A stretch of 64,000 nucleotides of DNA from JAJDAT01 sp964570665. GTDB lineage: Bacteria > Nitrospinota > Nitrospinia > Nitrospinales > JAJDAT01. This document shows positions 25,178-33,673 of this stretch, piece by piece. Every line of letters starts with the position of its first letter. The stretch's first letter is position 1. Where the stretch lies: the NCBI GenBank assembly GCA_964570665.1, contig CAZMZH010000002.1, positions 310,001-374,000 of the forward strand. The letters run 5' to 3'. The notes beneath the pieces are model-generated. The model ran no database searches. It saw nothing but the letters and a program-made list of their open reading frames with translations, and was not told the origin of the DNA. Made by a program: the position numbers and the translations under genes.

Positions 25178-26272
25178 ATGAATGAAATTTCAAAGTATAT
25201 TAAAACCCTTTTTCGAATTTTTTCATTTTGTGTCTTGGCAATATTATTTTTCTTTGCGCCATCGCCTTTGCCATTAATCGGCCAAGCGCAAGCCGCCGAT
25301 TGTGATGAAGGATCATGGGATTATGATTGGAGTAGTTGTACCCTATCGGTTGATTGCGATTCAGTAAATAGGTTAAGAGTTGTTTATAATGCAACATTTA
25401 CTTCTACTAATTTTCCTGCGCCTAATATTTATGTTTTAGGAAAAGATACTCCAAGCGAGTGTACGTTTGATTTTAATTTGACCAAAGTATCGGGCGGAGA
25501 CGACTGTGCTTATAAAATTTATACAGATAAAAGTGGCGAAAGACTGAATTTAAATACCAGGCGTCGAAATGGGGAGACCAATTGCGAAATTAGGGCTAAT
25601 ATTACGGCTCCCAGAACCATGAATATAAATAATATTACTGCCAATAAAGCTTGGGCATCCGTTGAAGGAATGACAGGCCAAGTAATAGCAAAATCCACGA
25701 TAGGCGATCTTCGCGCTGACGTTACGTCTGACAAGGTAGTTTTATTATCCGAAACCGGTAATCTATGGGCTTCTGGACTAAAAAAAGTAGCTACCTTAAG
25801 GACTTGTTCAGATATTAGAGCGTTTTATTGTGTAATACCTACCACAAATACAACGTTGACAACAGAAACAAAGAGGTCCGGAAAAAAGCTTGCTTGTGTG
25901 GTGGATGACTCTGACAAAGACAAGGATAAAGACAAAGATAAAGACAAAGATAAAGACAAAGACAAGGATAAAGACAAAGACAAGGATAAAGACAAAGACA
26001 AAGACAAGGACAAGGACAAAGACAAGGACAAGGATAAAGACAAAGATGAAGACGAGGATGAGGAAGATGAAGACAGTCACGGAAATATAGACGTCCAATT
26101 TCTTCCGACAACTGGGTTCAAAGAAATATTGGATGTAGACTTAACCAAATATCGAAATGATATGGGTAATTGTCCAACTTGTAGGTTTAAATATAAACCA
26201 ATCAGTTTGGGTCATGTGTTCGTTATTGAGAAAAATGTTCCTGCTGGAACCACTAACGATTGTCCATACTAA
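25178..26272 (+). CDS. Secreted Asp/Lys-repeat protein, paralogue 2
   Basis: 364 residues from ATG 25178 (GTG at 25175 also possible). Signal peptide (about 14-42), then the same layout as paralogue 1 without the Ser-Pro linker: CDEGSWDYDWSSCTLSVDCDS, a strand-rich centre (NKAWASVEGMTGQVIAKSTI), a 54-residue Asp/Lys tract (25913-26074), and the C-domain GNIDVQFLPTTGFKEILDVD with a CPTC pair. Conserved cysteines suggest disulfides and a periplasmic or extracellular place. Paralogue 3 starts 19 bases after its stop, so the two are co-transcribed. Function is unknown. Confidence 0.82.
   Translation: MNEISKYIKTLFRIFSFCVLAILFFFAPSPLPLIGQAQAADCDEGSWDYDWSSCTLSVDCDSVNRLRVVYNATFTSTNFPAPNIYVLGKDTPSECTFDFNLTKVSGGDDCAYKIYTDKSGERLNLNTRRRNGETNCEIRANITAPRTMNINNITANKAWASVEGMTGQVIAKSTIGDLRADVTSDKVVLLSETGNLWASGLKKVATLRTCSDIRAFYCVIPTTNTTLTTETKRSGKKLACVVDDSDKDKDKDKDKDKDKDKDKDKDKDKDKDKDKDKDKDKDKDKDKDKDEDEDEEDEDSHGNIDVQFLPTTGFKEILDVDLTKYRNDMGNCPTCRFKYKPISLGHVFVIEKNVPAGTTNDCPY
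25913..26074 (+). repeat. Asp/Lys repeat tract 2
   Basis: 162 bases, 54 residues, almost perfect alternation of Asp and Lys built from gacaaa, gataaa, gacaag and gataag hexamers, turning to Asp/Glu at the end. It lacks the Ser-containing sub-repeat of tract 1, so the two tracts have expanded separately. Confidence 0.92.
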
Positions 26273-26291
26273 GTTTTTCTAAGATCGAATT

Positions 26292-27281
26292 ATGAAACCA
26301 ACTTCAATAAAAAAAAATGGTTTGAGGATTTTTATTGGAGTTTTAGCGGCCTGTCAGATATACGCAACGGCATTTGCTTCGGAAGGGGAGGAAAGATGTC
26401 AAGTAACCTCTAAGTTGCAAAGTAATATAAAGGCTTGTTCTAAATTAGTTTCTTTACCTTCCGTTGATAAACTGTATGTTCTATACGGTAAAAACTCTAT
26501 CGCTACAGACAGATCATCCTCTAATATTTTGATCAAAGCTTGGGAAGAAAGGGAGTGTGACAACTCTGACAAGGGTAAAGATAAAGATGTCGAAAATAAT
26601 CGAATAGATTGTAATACCGATTTTCATGTTTCTATGAAAAAAATAAGCGGGGGCGATCAATGCGGTTTTATTATCGATAATCCAAAAAAGCAATCCGATC
26701 AATTAAAAATTGTTATAAAGCGAAAAAGTCGTTCCAAAATTGACAATTGCGAAATGCAAATGATTATTCGAGCTCCGGCGTTTACACAATTAATTAGAAA
26801 TGTGTATAACAAGGCTGAAGCGCAAATTGTCGGGATGAAGGCATTAATTGGAGCGACTTCTACTTCGGGAGATATTCATGCGGAAGTTACTTCTCCCCAA
26901 GTAAACTTGACTTCTAAAACTGGGAGTCTATGGGCATACGGGTTGACTAAGCGAGGCAAAATAATGACGCGGGGAGGAGATGTTGCCGTCCAATATTGTA
27001 AAACTCCTGAAAATCAAACGGGAGAGCTTCAATTGTTAACGTTAACTTCGAAAGATGGAAGCGTGCCCGCCGGTTATGTGAGTTTATTTTTACCTCAAGA
27101 AATGGAATATTGGATGCATAAGTCTCTCAAAAAACAATTAAAGAAAGCGAACCACCTCAAAACACAAGTTCCCGAGTGTGGATATGCGAATTGTAAGTCT
27201 TTTAAAATGCGAGGAGACGTTCGAAATTATATGTATGTTTCAGCGCTTCCTCAAAAAGCCGCTAATGTTTGTCGATTTTGA
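26292..27281 (+). CDS. Secreted protein, divergent paralogue 3 of the Asp/Lys family
   Basis: 329 residues. Signal peptide (about 9-29, GLRIFIGVLAACQIYATAFA). It shares the family pattern: Cys-containing N-domain (ACSKLVSLPSVDKLYVLYG), KISGGDQCGF matching KVSGGDDCAY of paralogue 2, NCEMQMIIRAPA, and a strand-rich core (GMKALIGATSTSGDIHAEVTS). The long Asp/Lys tract is absent; only a short KGKDKD occurs, in a different place. The C-domain is also changed but keeps a C-terminal Cys (NVCRF). It lies 19 bases behind paralogue 2. The function is unknown. Confidence 0.75.
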   Translation: MKPTSIKKNGLRIFIGVLAACQIYATAFASEGEERCQVTSKLQSNIKACSKLVSLPSVDKLYVLYGKNSIATDRSSSNILIKAWEERECDNSDKGKDKDVENNRIDCNTDFHVSMKKISGGDQCGFIIDNPKKQSDQLKIVIKRKSRSKIDNCEMQMIIRAPAFTQLIRNVYNKAEAQIVGMKALIGATSTSGDIHAEVTSPQVNLTSKTGSLWAYGLTKRGKIMTRGGDVAVQYCKTPENQTGELQLLTLTSKDGSVPAGYVSLFLPQEMEYWMHKSLKKQLKKANHLKTQVPECGYANCKSFKMRGDVRNYMYVSALPQKAANVCRF

Positions 27282-27724
27282 ATATTTGATTATTTTTATT
27301 CCACCAACGCCTCACACCTCTTAGTATTTTTAACTATACCCTCCGTCCCGCCTTCATTATGTACCCACTTTGCTTGTAGTCAATATCATTGACTTAACGA
27401 AATGGCTCGTCAATTATAGCGATTGGGTTTCTTCTACGGTTCCAAATTTTTTTTGGTTTGTTAGTTTAAATTGAGTAGATATAAGCGATTTAAGCGCAGT
27501 CAAAAAAAACTGGTCGCATAACAGATTATTGTGGTATTTGAATTCGAAAGTTACCAATGAGTTTGTCGAGTTATTTTTTATCGATCTATCTATTTTAGAT
27601 TAATTAAATCGTTTTTAATAAATTTAATTTATTACTTTTTTATGTCGCTCCGATTATAATTATTTTCAAATTTTTAAATTAAAAATTTAAGCAATTGAAA
27701 CCGCAATAAAATATTGAATTATCG
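27282..27724. other. AT-rich intergenic region, no gene seen
   Basis: About 440 bases between the secreted-protein triplet and the glycosyltransferase. All frames are broken. It becomes extremely AT-rich toward the 3' end. No terminator with a strong stem was recognised. Confidence 0.5.
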
Positions 27725-29959
27725 ATGATTCATTTCAAAAAAATAAAAATAATTTTAAACGAGAGTAGAGCTTTATTTTTATGGGTTTTATTAATTGGTT
27801 TTTTTTTAATTGGAATAAAGTTGCGTTGGGAAGCTTTAGATATAGTTAGGCTTAACGAATGGCTTTCCCGTGATATTGATAGAGCGTTAAATCTATTTAG
27901 CGGTACTTACTTCCCGCTTGCAGGGCCAGAAACAACTAATGGGCTAAGATTACCAGGGCCATTTTTATATATTTTAATGGCAATTCCTTTTTTCTTTGAA
28001 ACCTCGTACGAGTCGCTATTTAATTTCTATTTCGTAATTAATTCTGCATCGCTTTTCGTATCCTTTTATGTAGTAAGGAAATATTTTAACTTTAATACCG
28101 CTTTTTTAGTTACCGTTCTTCAATCGACCCATCTTTTATATATTGAAGCAATTGCGTTTCCCATAAATCCAACGTTTTTATTGCCACTCATACCTTTTTT
28201 ATTGTGGGCAATCCTAGAGTTTTCTCTAAATAGAAATGAAAAAGCCCTTAAGTTTGTTGGTTTGATTATTTCATTAGGAATACAAATTCATTTGTCAATT
28301 GCAACGTTTTTACTAGTCCCGCTTGTTTGGAGTATTATCTTTCGCATAAAGATTTCTACTAGAGAAATTTTAAGAACGGCGCTTGTAAGTCTGGCTACTT
28401 TTTTACCTTTTATATATTATTTCTTTAACTCATATAAACCTGATTTACCTATAAGTCACGTAACTAAATTTGACCCTTTTTCTAATTTTTTTGAACCAAT
28501 AAAAATCTTAACGGTCCAAAATACGGTAAACAGGTTAACTGATTTTAATATTGGTCAAGGTAACTTAACGAACTTTAGCGAAGTTTCTAAATTATTTACA
28601 TTAACTCAGTTTACTTTATTGAATATAAGTTTATTGGGGATAGTGATTTTTGGTATTTTTAAAATTAAAAAAGAAGGAATTGAAAGCTACCAAAAGGAAA
28701 TACTAGTTTTTTTGTTCTTTTATTGCCCGGCCCTAATTTATGACTTAATTAGGCCTTGGGATATTCATTTTTGGTACAACTACATTTTTATTTTTCCAAC
28801 AGCGTTATTAGTTAGCAAATTTATTACAACAGTTTTAGAGGTTCTAAAAAAAACCATTTCAATAAACTTAATAGCGAAAATAATAAGTTTAAGTCTTCTA
28901 GGTTATTGGACTTTTTATAATATAAGCTACATCCGTGATTCAAAAAAAACGATCGGCGATATGGCTTATATTGGAGATTATCAAAACTATAATGGGTTTA
29001 AACTTTTGAGTAATAAGCTCGCAGAAGCTCTTGGCATATCTTTAAATACGTTTTTCAGTAATGTTTTTGATCAAAAAATGTTTTTGTTGTCGACGGAAAA
29101 TCCAAAACTATTAAACAATAATAAAAAATTAAATAAGGAAACATTAATTAAAGAAAATTGTTTTTTCATCATTGACGATCGTTTTTTCCCGGTTGCTGAA
29201 AAATACGCAAGTTTTATTATCTCGGAAGTTAGCGATAGCAAATTGAAAAAGGAGAGAGAGAAACTAGATATTTTTTTAAAAGATCCCACGTTAAAAATTT
29301 CCCCTAGTTATATGGTTTCTTTTAAGGGCGACGATCTCCCTGGATTCCATCGTATATCGCGCGTTAATAGAAAGTACCATGTCTATGAATATCGTCCTAA
29401 AAATAAACAGAATTGCTATAGTAACCAAATTAATCCTTTTCCAGTGACTCTCGAAGATAATTCGTTTTATGACGATCTATTTAATTTTCAAAAATCTAAT
29501 AATAAGCTTTTAAAAAATAAATTTGAATTTGACTCTGCTGGGGTTCTCGATAATTTAGAGATTAAATACATTCTTTTAGAGGGGGAGATTACCAATCCGG
29601 TTATATTTCAAGTTGAAATTAGAAAAAAACCAACTGGTTATGATGTAAAAACTCAAATCAATTCTTATTTCTGGGGCGTTTCGAAATCGGATAAATTTAT
29701 TTTTACAGAGTTAAAATTAAATATTTATAATGACGGAAAATTAAAAATTGATTTGCCAATTATTTCAGAAAACTCTTGGGTTGCTAATGGATATGGGATA
29801 AACACAGTTAAACCCAGTTGGTATCGAAATTTCGAAATAAAAAATGGCCTTAAAGTTATGAAAGCTGAAATGCTTTTTGAAATTTCGGGTAAGCTAATGT
29901 TTCCAAGTAAAGATAAATCGAAAGAGGTCGATTTCAAAACTTTTATACCCATATTATGA
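27725..29959 (+). CDS. GT-C-like membrane glycosyltransferase
   Basis: 744 residues. The N-terminal ~400 residues carry about ten or more membrane helices, with an early acidic loop (SRDIDRALNLFSG) placed like the Asp/Glu motif of GT-C enzymes (ArnT/PMT/GT39 group). This group moves sugars from polyprenyl-phosphate donors onto lipids or proteins on the periplasmic side. The C-terminal ~320 residues are soluble, unlike the short tails of ArnT, and have no recognised motif. The gene is more AT-rich by eye than its neighbours, with many AAA, TTT and TTA codons, so recent transfer is possible. It stands alone; no sugar-biosynthesis genes are nearby. Confidence 0.68.
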   Translation: MIHFKKIKIILNESRALFLWVLLIGFFLIGIKLRWEALDIVRLNEWLSRDIDRALNLFSGTYFPLAGPETTNGLRLPGPFLYILMAIPFFFETSYESLFNFYFVINSASLFVSFYVVRKYFNFNTAFLVTVLQSTHLLYIEAIAFPINPTFLLPLIPFLLWAILEFSLNRNEKALKFVGLIISLGIQIHLSIATFLLVPLVWSIIFRIKISTREILRTALVSLATFLPFIYYFFNSYKPDLPISHVTKFDPFSNFFEPIKILTVQNTVNRLTDFNIGQGNLTNFSEVSKLFTLTQFTLLNISLLGIVIFGIFKIKKEGIESYQKEILVFLFFYCPALIYDLIRPWDIHFWYNYIFIFPTALLVSKFITTVLEVLKKTISINLIAKIISLSLLGYWTFYNISYIRDSKKTIGDMAYIGDYQNYNGFKLLSNKLAEALGISLNTFFSNVFDQKMFLLSTENPKLLNNNKKLNKETLIKENCFFIIDDRFFPVAEKYASFIISEVSDSKLKKEREKLDIFLKDPTLKISPSYMVSFKGDDLPGFHRISRVNRKYHVYEYRPKNKQNCYSNQINPFPVTLEDNSFYDDLFNFQKSNNKLLKNKFEFDSAGVLDNLEIKYILLEGEITNPVIFQVEIRKKPTGYDVKTQINSYFWGVSKSDKFIFTELKLNIYNDGKLKIDLPIISENSWVANGYGINTVKPSWYRNFEIKNGLKVMKAEMLFEISGKLMFPSKDKSKEVDFKTFIPIL

Positions 29960-30177
29960 ATATTTTATTAGACGCTAAATAGGTGATTTAAATATTTCAC
30001 ACAATACTCTATTTTTTAAGGGTAAATCAGCGTCTTAGTTTACTTTAGTTTTTAGTAGTCAAAGTTTTGCGTGGCTTATTATGTAAGGTTATGAAACAAA
30101 CAAGCAAAAACTTTGGTGAGTAGATTTTAAGGAAATCGGTTGGAAGTAAAAAAAAACAGAGAGTTGCTATTGATTAA

Positions 30178-31731
30178 TTATTCCCACTCAATAGTAGCTG
30201 GCGGTTTTGAGCTGATATCGTAGGTGACGCGATTGACTCCGCGTACTTCGTTTATGATTCGGTTTGAAATAGTTCCCAGTAAATCGTATGGCAGTTGAAC
30301 CCAATCGGCCGTCATACCGTCGGCGCTATTTACCGCCCGAAACGCAATCACGTTTTCATAAGTTCGGGCATCCCCCATAACCCCAACTGTCTTGATGGGG
30401 AGAAGGACCGCAAAAGATTGCCAAATTTCGTAATATAAACCAGCTTCTTTAATTTCTTCCAAGATAATTCTGTCAGCCTGGCGTAAAATTTCTAATCTTT
30501 CTTCAGTAATAATTCCTAGTATTCTAATTGCTAAACCTGGACCTGGAAAAGGTTGACGGTTTACAATTTCTTCAGGTAATCCAATTTCTCTCCCAAGAAC
30601 TCTAACTTCGTCTTTAAATAATTCTCTGAGAGGTTCGATCAGTTTTAAGTTCATTTTTTCGGGTAACCCACCCACATTATGATGGGTTTTTATGGCGGCA
30701 GATGGTCCTTTGACCGATACGGATTCAATAACGTCGGGATATAGAGTTCCTTGAGCTAGAAAAGTAAAGTTTCCAAGCTTTTTGGCTTTTTCTTCAAAAA
30801 TTTCAATAAAGGTTCTTCCAATTATTTTTCTTTTTTCTTCAGGGTCGGAGATGTCTTTTAGGTTTTTAAGAAATCTGTCTCCTGCCTGCACAACTTCTAA
30901 ATTTAATTGGAAACTATTTTTAAAGGTGGTCGCAACCTTCTCTCTTTCTCCAAGGCGTAAGAGACCGTTATCTATAAAAATACAGACGAGGTTATTTCCT
31001 ATCGCTTTATGTAAAAGTAAAGCGACGACTGAGGAATCCACTCCTCCACTAAGAGCGCATAAAACTTTTTTATCTCCTACTGTCGATCGAATTTTATCGA
31101 TAGCAAAACCTGCGAAAGATTCAATTTTCCAAGATGGTTGAACGACGCAAATATTAAAAAGAAAATTCTCTAGAATTTTTTTTCCTTCCACGGTGTGAGC
31201 TACTTCGGGGTGAAATTGTAGCCCATAAATCTTATTAATTGAGTGTTCAACAGCTGCAACGGGTGAATTTAAAGTAAATCCAGGCGATTTAAAACCATTA
31301 GGGATTTTACTGATTCTGTCTCCATGGCTCATCCAGACGATGGTTTTGTTATGGATATTTTGAAAAAGATGTGAAAATTCCCGAACCATCAGTTCTGCTT
31401 TGCCAAATTCCCTCTTTGGAGCAGGGTCCACTGTGCCGCCAAGAGTATGGACAATTAACTGCATTCCATAGCAGAGCCCTAAAATGGGTATATTTAAATC
31501 GAAGAGTTTTCGATCAACCTTAGGGGCGCCTTCTTCTAGAACGCTACTGGGTCCGCCAGAAAGTACAATGCCTTTGGGTTGAAAGCGGATGATTTCGTCG
31601 ATGCTTATTGTATAAGGGTGTATTTCGCAATAAACCTGACATTCCCTGATTCGTCGGGCAATGTTTTGAGTATATTGAGAACCAAAGTCGAGAATGAGAA
31701 TTTTTTCGTCACAAAGGGATTCGGGAAGCAT
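30178..31731 (-). CDS. guaA: GMP synthase (glutamine-hydrolysing) GuaA
   Basis: 517 residues, full length. Converts XMP to GMP with ATP and glutamine. Class I glutamine amidotransferase domain: nucleophile Cys in GLCYGMQL and catalytic His-Glu in FHPEVAHT. ATP pyrophosphatase domain: P-loop SGGVDSSV. The dimerisation domain ends with the invariant KPPATIEWE. guaB is upstream on the same strand (187 bases), giving the usual XMP to GMP gene pair. Confidence 0.97.
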   Translation of the reverse strand: MLPESLCDEKILILDFGSQYTQNIARRIRECQVYCEIHPYTISIDEIIRFQPKGIVLSGGPSSVLEEGAPKVDRKLFDLNIPILGLCYGMQLIVHTLGGTVDPAPKREFGKAELMVREFSHLFQNIHNKTIVWMSHGDRISKIPNGFKSPGFTLNSPVAAVEHSINKIYGLQFHPEVAHTVEGKKILENFLFNICVVQPSWKIESFAGFAIDKIRSTVGDKKVLCALSGGVDSSVVALLLHKAIGNNLVCIFIDNGLLRLGEREKVATTFKNSFQLNLEVVQAGDRFLKNLKDISDPEEKRKIIGRTFIEIFEEKAKKLGNFTFLAQGTLYPDVIESVSVKGPSAAIKTHHNVGGLPEKMNLKLIEPLRELFKDEVRVLGREIGLPEEIVNRQPFPGPGLAIRILGIITEERLEILRQADRIILEEIKEAGLYYEIWQSFAVLLPIKTVGVMGDARTYENVIAFRAVNSADGMTADWVQLPYDLLGTISNRIINEVRGVNRVTYDISSKPPATIEWE

Positions 31732-31918
31732 AGAATTTTAAAACGTTATAATTTATTGAAAAAAGAAAATTAAGAAATTATCTAATAATGGATATTTTTG
31801 TCTGATTGTTATTGTCTATACCTTGAGTTCTAAATATAGAATTCCGGGAATTAATTTTTTATAGGTTTCCTTAAGACAAAACAATTTTAGGTAAGGATAG
31901 ACTTTGAGAAGACTTGTT

Positions 31919-33382
31919 TTACTCCAAATTATAATTTGGAGCTTCCTTAGTTACCATAACATTATGGACGTGGCTTTCCTTTAACCCTGAAGAAGAAATT
32001 CTAATGAAGGAACTCTTTTCTCTTAATTCTTTAATTGTAGCGCACCCGCAGTAACCCATCCCGGCTCTTAGTCCACCTGAGAATTGATGCACAGAAAACG
32101 CTAAAGGACCTCTATAAGGCACCCTAGCTTCGACTCCTTCAGGAACTAGTTTACTTTTTGAAAGTTCCTTTTCTTGGAAATATCTATCTCCACTTCCTTC
32201 TGACATAGCCGCAATTGAACCCATTCCTCTATATTCTTTGTAACTTCTGCCTTGATAAAAAATCTTTTCGCCTGGACTTTCGTCCGTTCCGGCAAAAAGC
32301 GAACCAAGCATTACTGAATGAGCGCCAGCCGCAATAGCTTTTACGATGTCTCCAGATTGTTTTATCCCACCATCGGAAATTACGGGAATTCCTTTTTTGG
32401 AAGCGACTTTGGTGCATTCAGCCACGGCTGTAATTTGAGGAACTCCAACCCCACTAATCACCCTGGTTGTACATATAGACCCAGGGCCGATACCCACTTT
32501 GACGGCGTCTGCTCCCGCGTCAATCAAAGCCTGGGTTCCTTCTGCGGTTGCAACGTTTCCTCCTATAACGGGCAAATCGGGAAAATGGCTTTTTATTTCT
32601 CTAATAGAAGATAATATTTTTTCCGAGTGGCCATGTGCGCTGTCGACCACTAATACATCCAGTCCCACGTTTACAAAGCTTTGTACGGCTTCCAAATACT
32701 CTTTAGCGACTCCTATTGCCGCCCCAACCAAAAGGTGTCCATCTGAGTCCTTTGCGGCTTTTGGGAATTTCCCCATCTGTTCAATATCTTTAATTGTGAT
32801 TAAACCTTTTAAGTTGCCTTGTTGGTCGACGATAGGTAATTTCTCAATTCTATTTTCGTGCAGTTTTTTTCTAGATTCCTCGATCGGAGCGCCTTCAATC
32901 GCTGTAACTAAATTTTCTTTGGTCATTAAATCCAAAATAGGTCGGTCATGATTGGTTTCCACTCGCAAGTCCCGATTGGTTAAAATACCAACTAGCTTTT
33001 CGCCTTTGGTTATTGGAATTCCCGTAATTTGGAATTTCTCCATCACCTTTTTAGCTTCATTAATTGTTTGCTCTGGATTCAAAGTAATAGGATCGGGAAT
33101 TATGACGCTGACAGCTCTTTTGACTTTTTCAATTTGTTTTTTTTGTTGGTTAAAGGGCATATTGCGGTGAATAATTCCAATTCCTCCTTCTTGAGCAAGG
33201 GCTATTGCCATAGCCGCTTCAGTTACAGTATCCATTGGAGAACTGATTAAGGGGCAATTTAACTTTATATTTGGGGTTAGTTGTGTAGAAGTATCTACAT
33301 CTTTAGGCAAAACTTTAGAATAACCCGGCAGTAAAAGTACGTCGTCAAAGGTAAGGTAAGTGGGAATTTCCTGGGCTAACAT
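31919..33382 (-). CDS. guaB: IMP dehydrogenase GuaB
   Basis: 487 residues from the ATG at 33382; a TTG at 33391 would add three residues. Oxidises IMP to XMP, the committed step to GMP. Seen: LTFDDVLLLPGYSKV at the N-terminus, two CBS domains (about 95-205) inserted in the barrel, the catalytic loop Cys in GIGPGSICTTRVISGVG, and the flap region (KLVPEGVEARVPYRGPL). Full length and apparently intact. Upstream, toward the divergent transglutaminase-like gene, lies a perfect 14-bp palindrome that could be an operator. Confidence 0.97.
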   Translation of the reverse strand: MLAQEIPTYLTFDDVLLLPGYSKVLPKDVDTSTQLTPNIKLNCPLISSPMDTVTEAAMAIALAQEGGIGIIHRNMPFNQQKKQIEKVKRAVSVIIPDPITLNPEQTINEAKKVMEKFQITGIPITKGEKLVGILTNRDLRVETNHDRPILDLMTKENLVTAIEGAPIEESRKKLHENRIEKLPIVDQQGNLKGLITIKDIEQMGKFPKAAKDSDGHLLVGAAIGVAKEYLEAVQSFVNVGLDVLVVDSAHGHSEKILSSIREIKSHFPDLPVIGGNVATAEGTQALIDAGADAVKVGIGPGSICTTRVISGVGVPQITAVAECTKVASKKGIPVISDGGIKQSGDIVKAIAAGAHSVMLGSLFAGTDESPGEKIFYQGRSYKEYRGMGSIAAMSEGSGDRYFQEKELSKSKLVPEGVEARVPYRGPLAFSVHQFSGGLRAGMGYCGCATIKELREKSSFIRISSSGLKESHVHNVMVTKEAPNYNLE

Positions 33383-33471
33383 AGCAGGCAAAGGTGGAGC
33401 GAGATGAATAAACGAATAATTTTTTTAAGCGTTTGTATATTATCATGACCTAAAGAATTCCGTTTCATAAA

Positions 33472-33485
33472 ATTTTCGCGAAAAT
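33472..33485. promoter_or_regulatory. Perfect palindrome between guaB and a divergent gene
   Basis: ATTTTCGCGAAAAT is a perfect 14-bp inverted repeat, flanked by further partial symmetry (TTTCAT ... ATGAAA). It lies about 90 bases before guaB and about 190 before the divergent gene. Operator-like, but no regulator family was recognised. Confidence 0.35.
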
Positions 33486-33673
33486 GAAAAGAGCTAATGA
33501 TTCAATGAGGTTCAACGGAGTTTTAAAGTAAGTGGTTTTAACATACCTATGTTTATTTCATAAAATTTAGCTTTTGTGACAATATTTTAAGGCTATTTTG
33601 ATAAGCTATTGCTAACAAAAGAGTTTAAAGACAAATTAAATTCCCTTGAATTTATATTTATTGGTAAAAAAAT

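Noticed and set aside
25808..26111. Several overlapping open frames around the second Asp/Lys tract
   Set aside because: Same cause: hexanucleotide repeats without stop codons in any frame. The plus-strand secreted protein explains the region.
29970..30035. GACGCT...GATTTA / TAAATC...AGCGTC inverted repeat between convergent genes
   Set aside because: The arms are interrupted asymmetrically and the loop is long; a bidirectional terminator is possible but not well supported.
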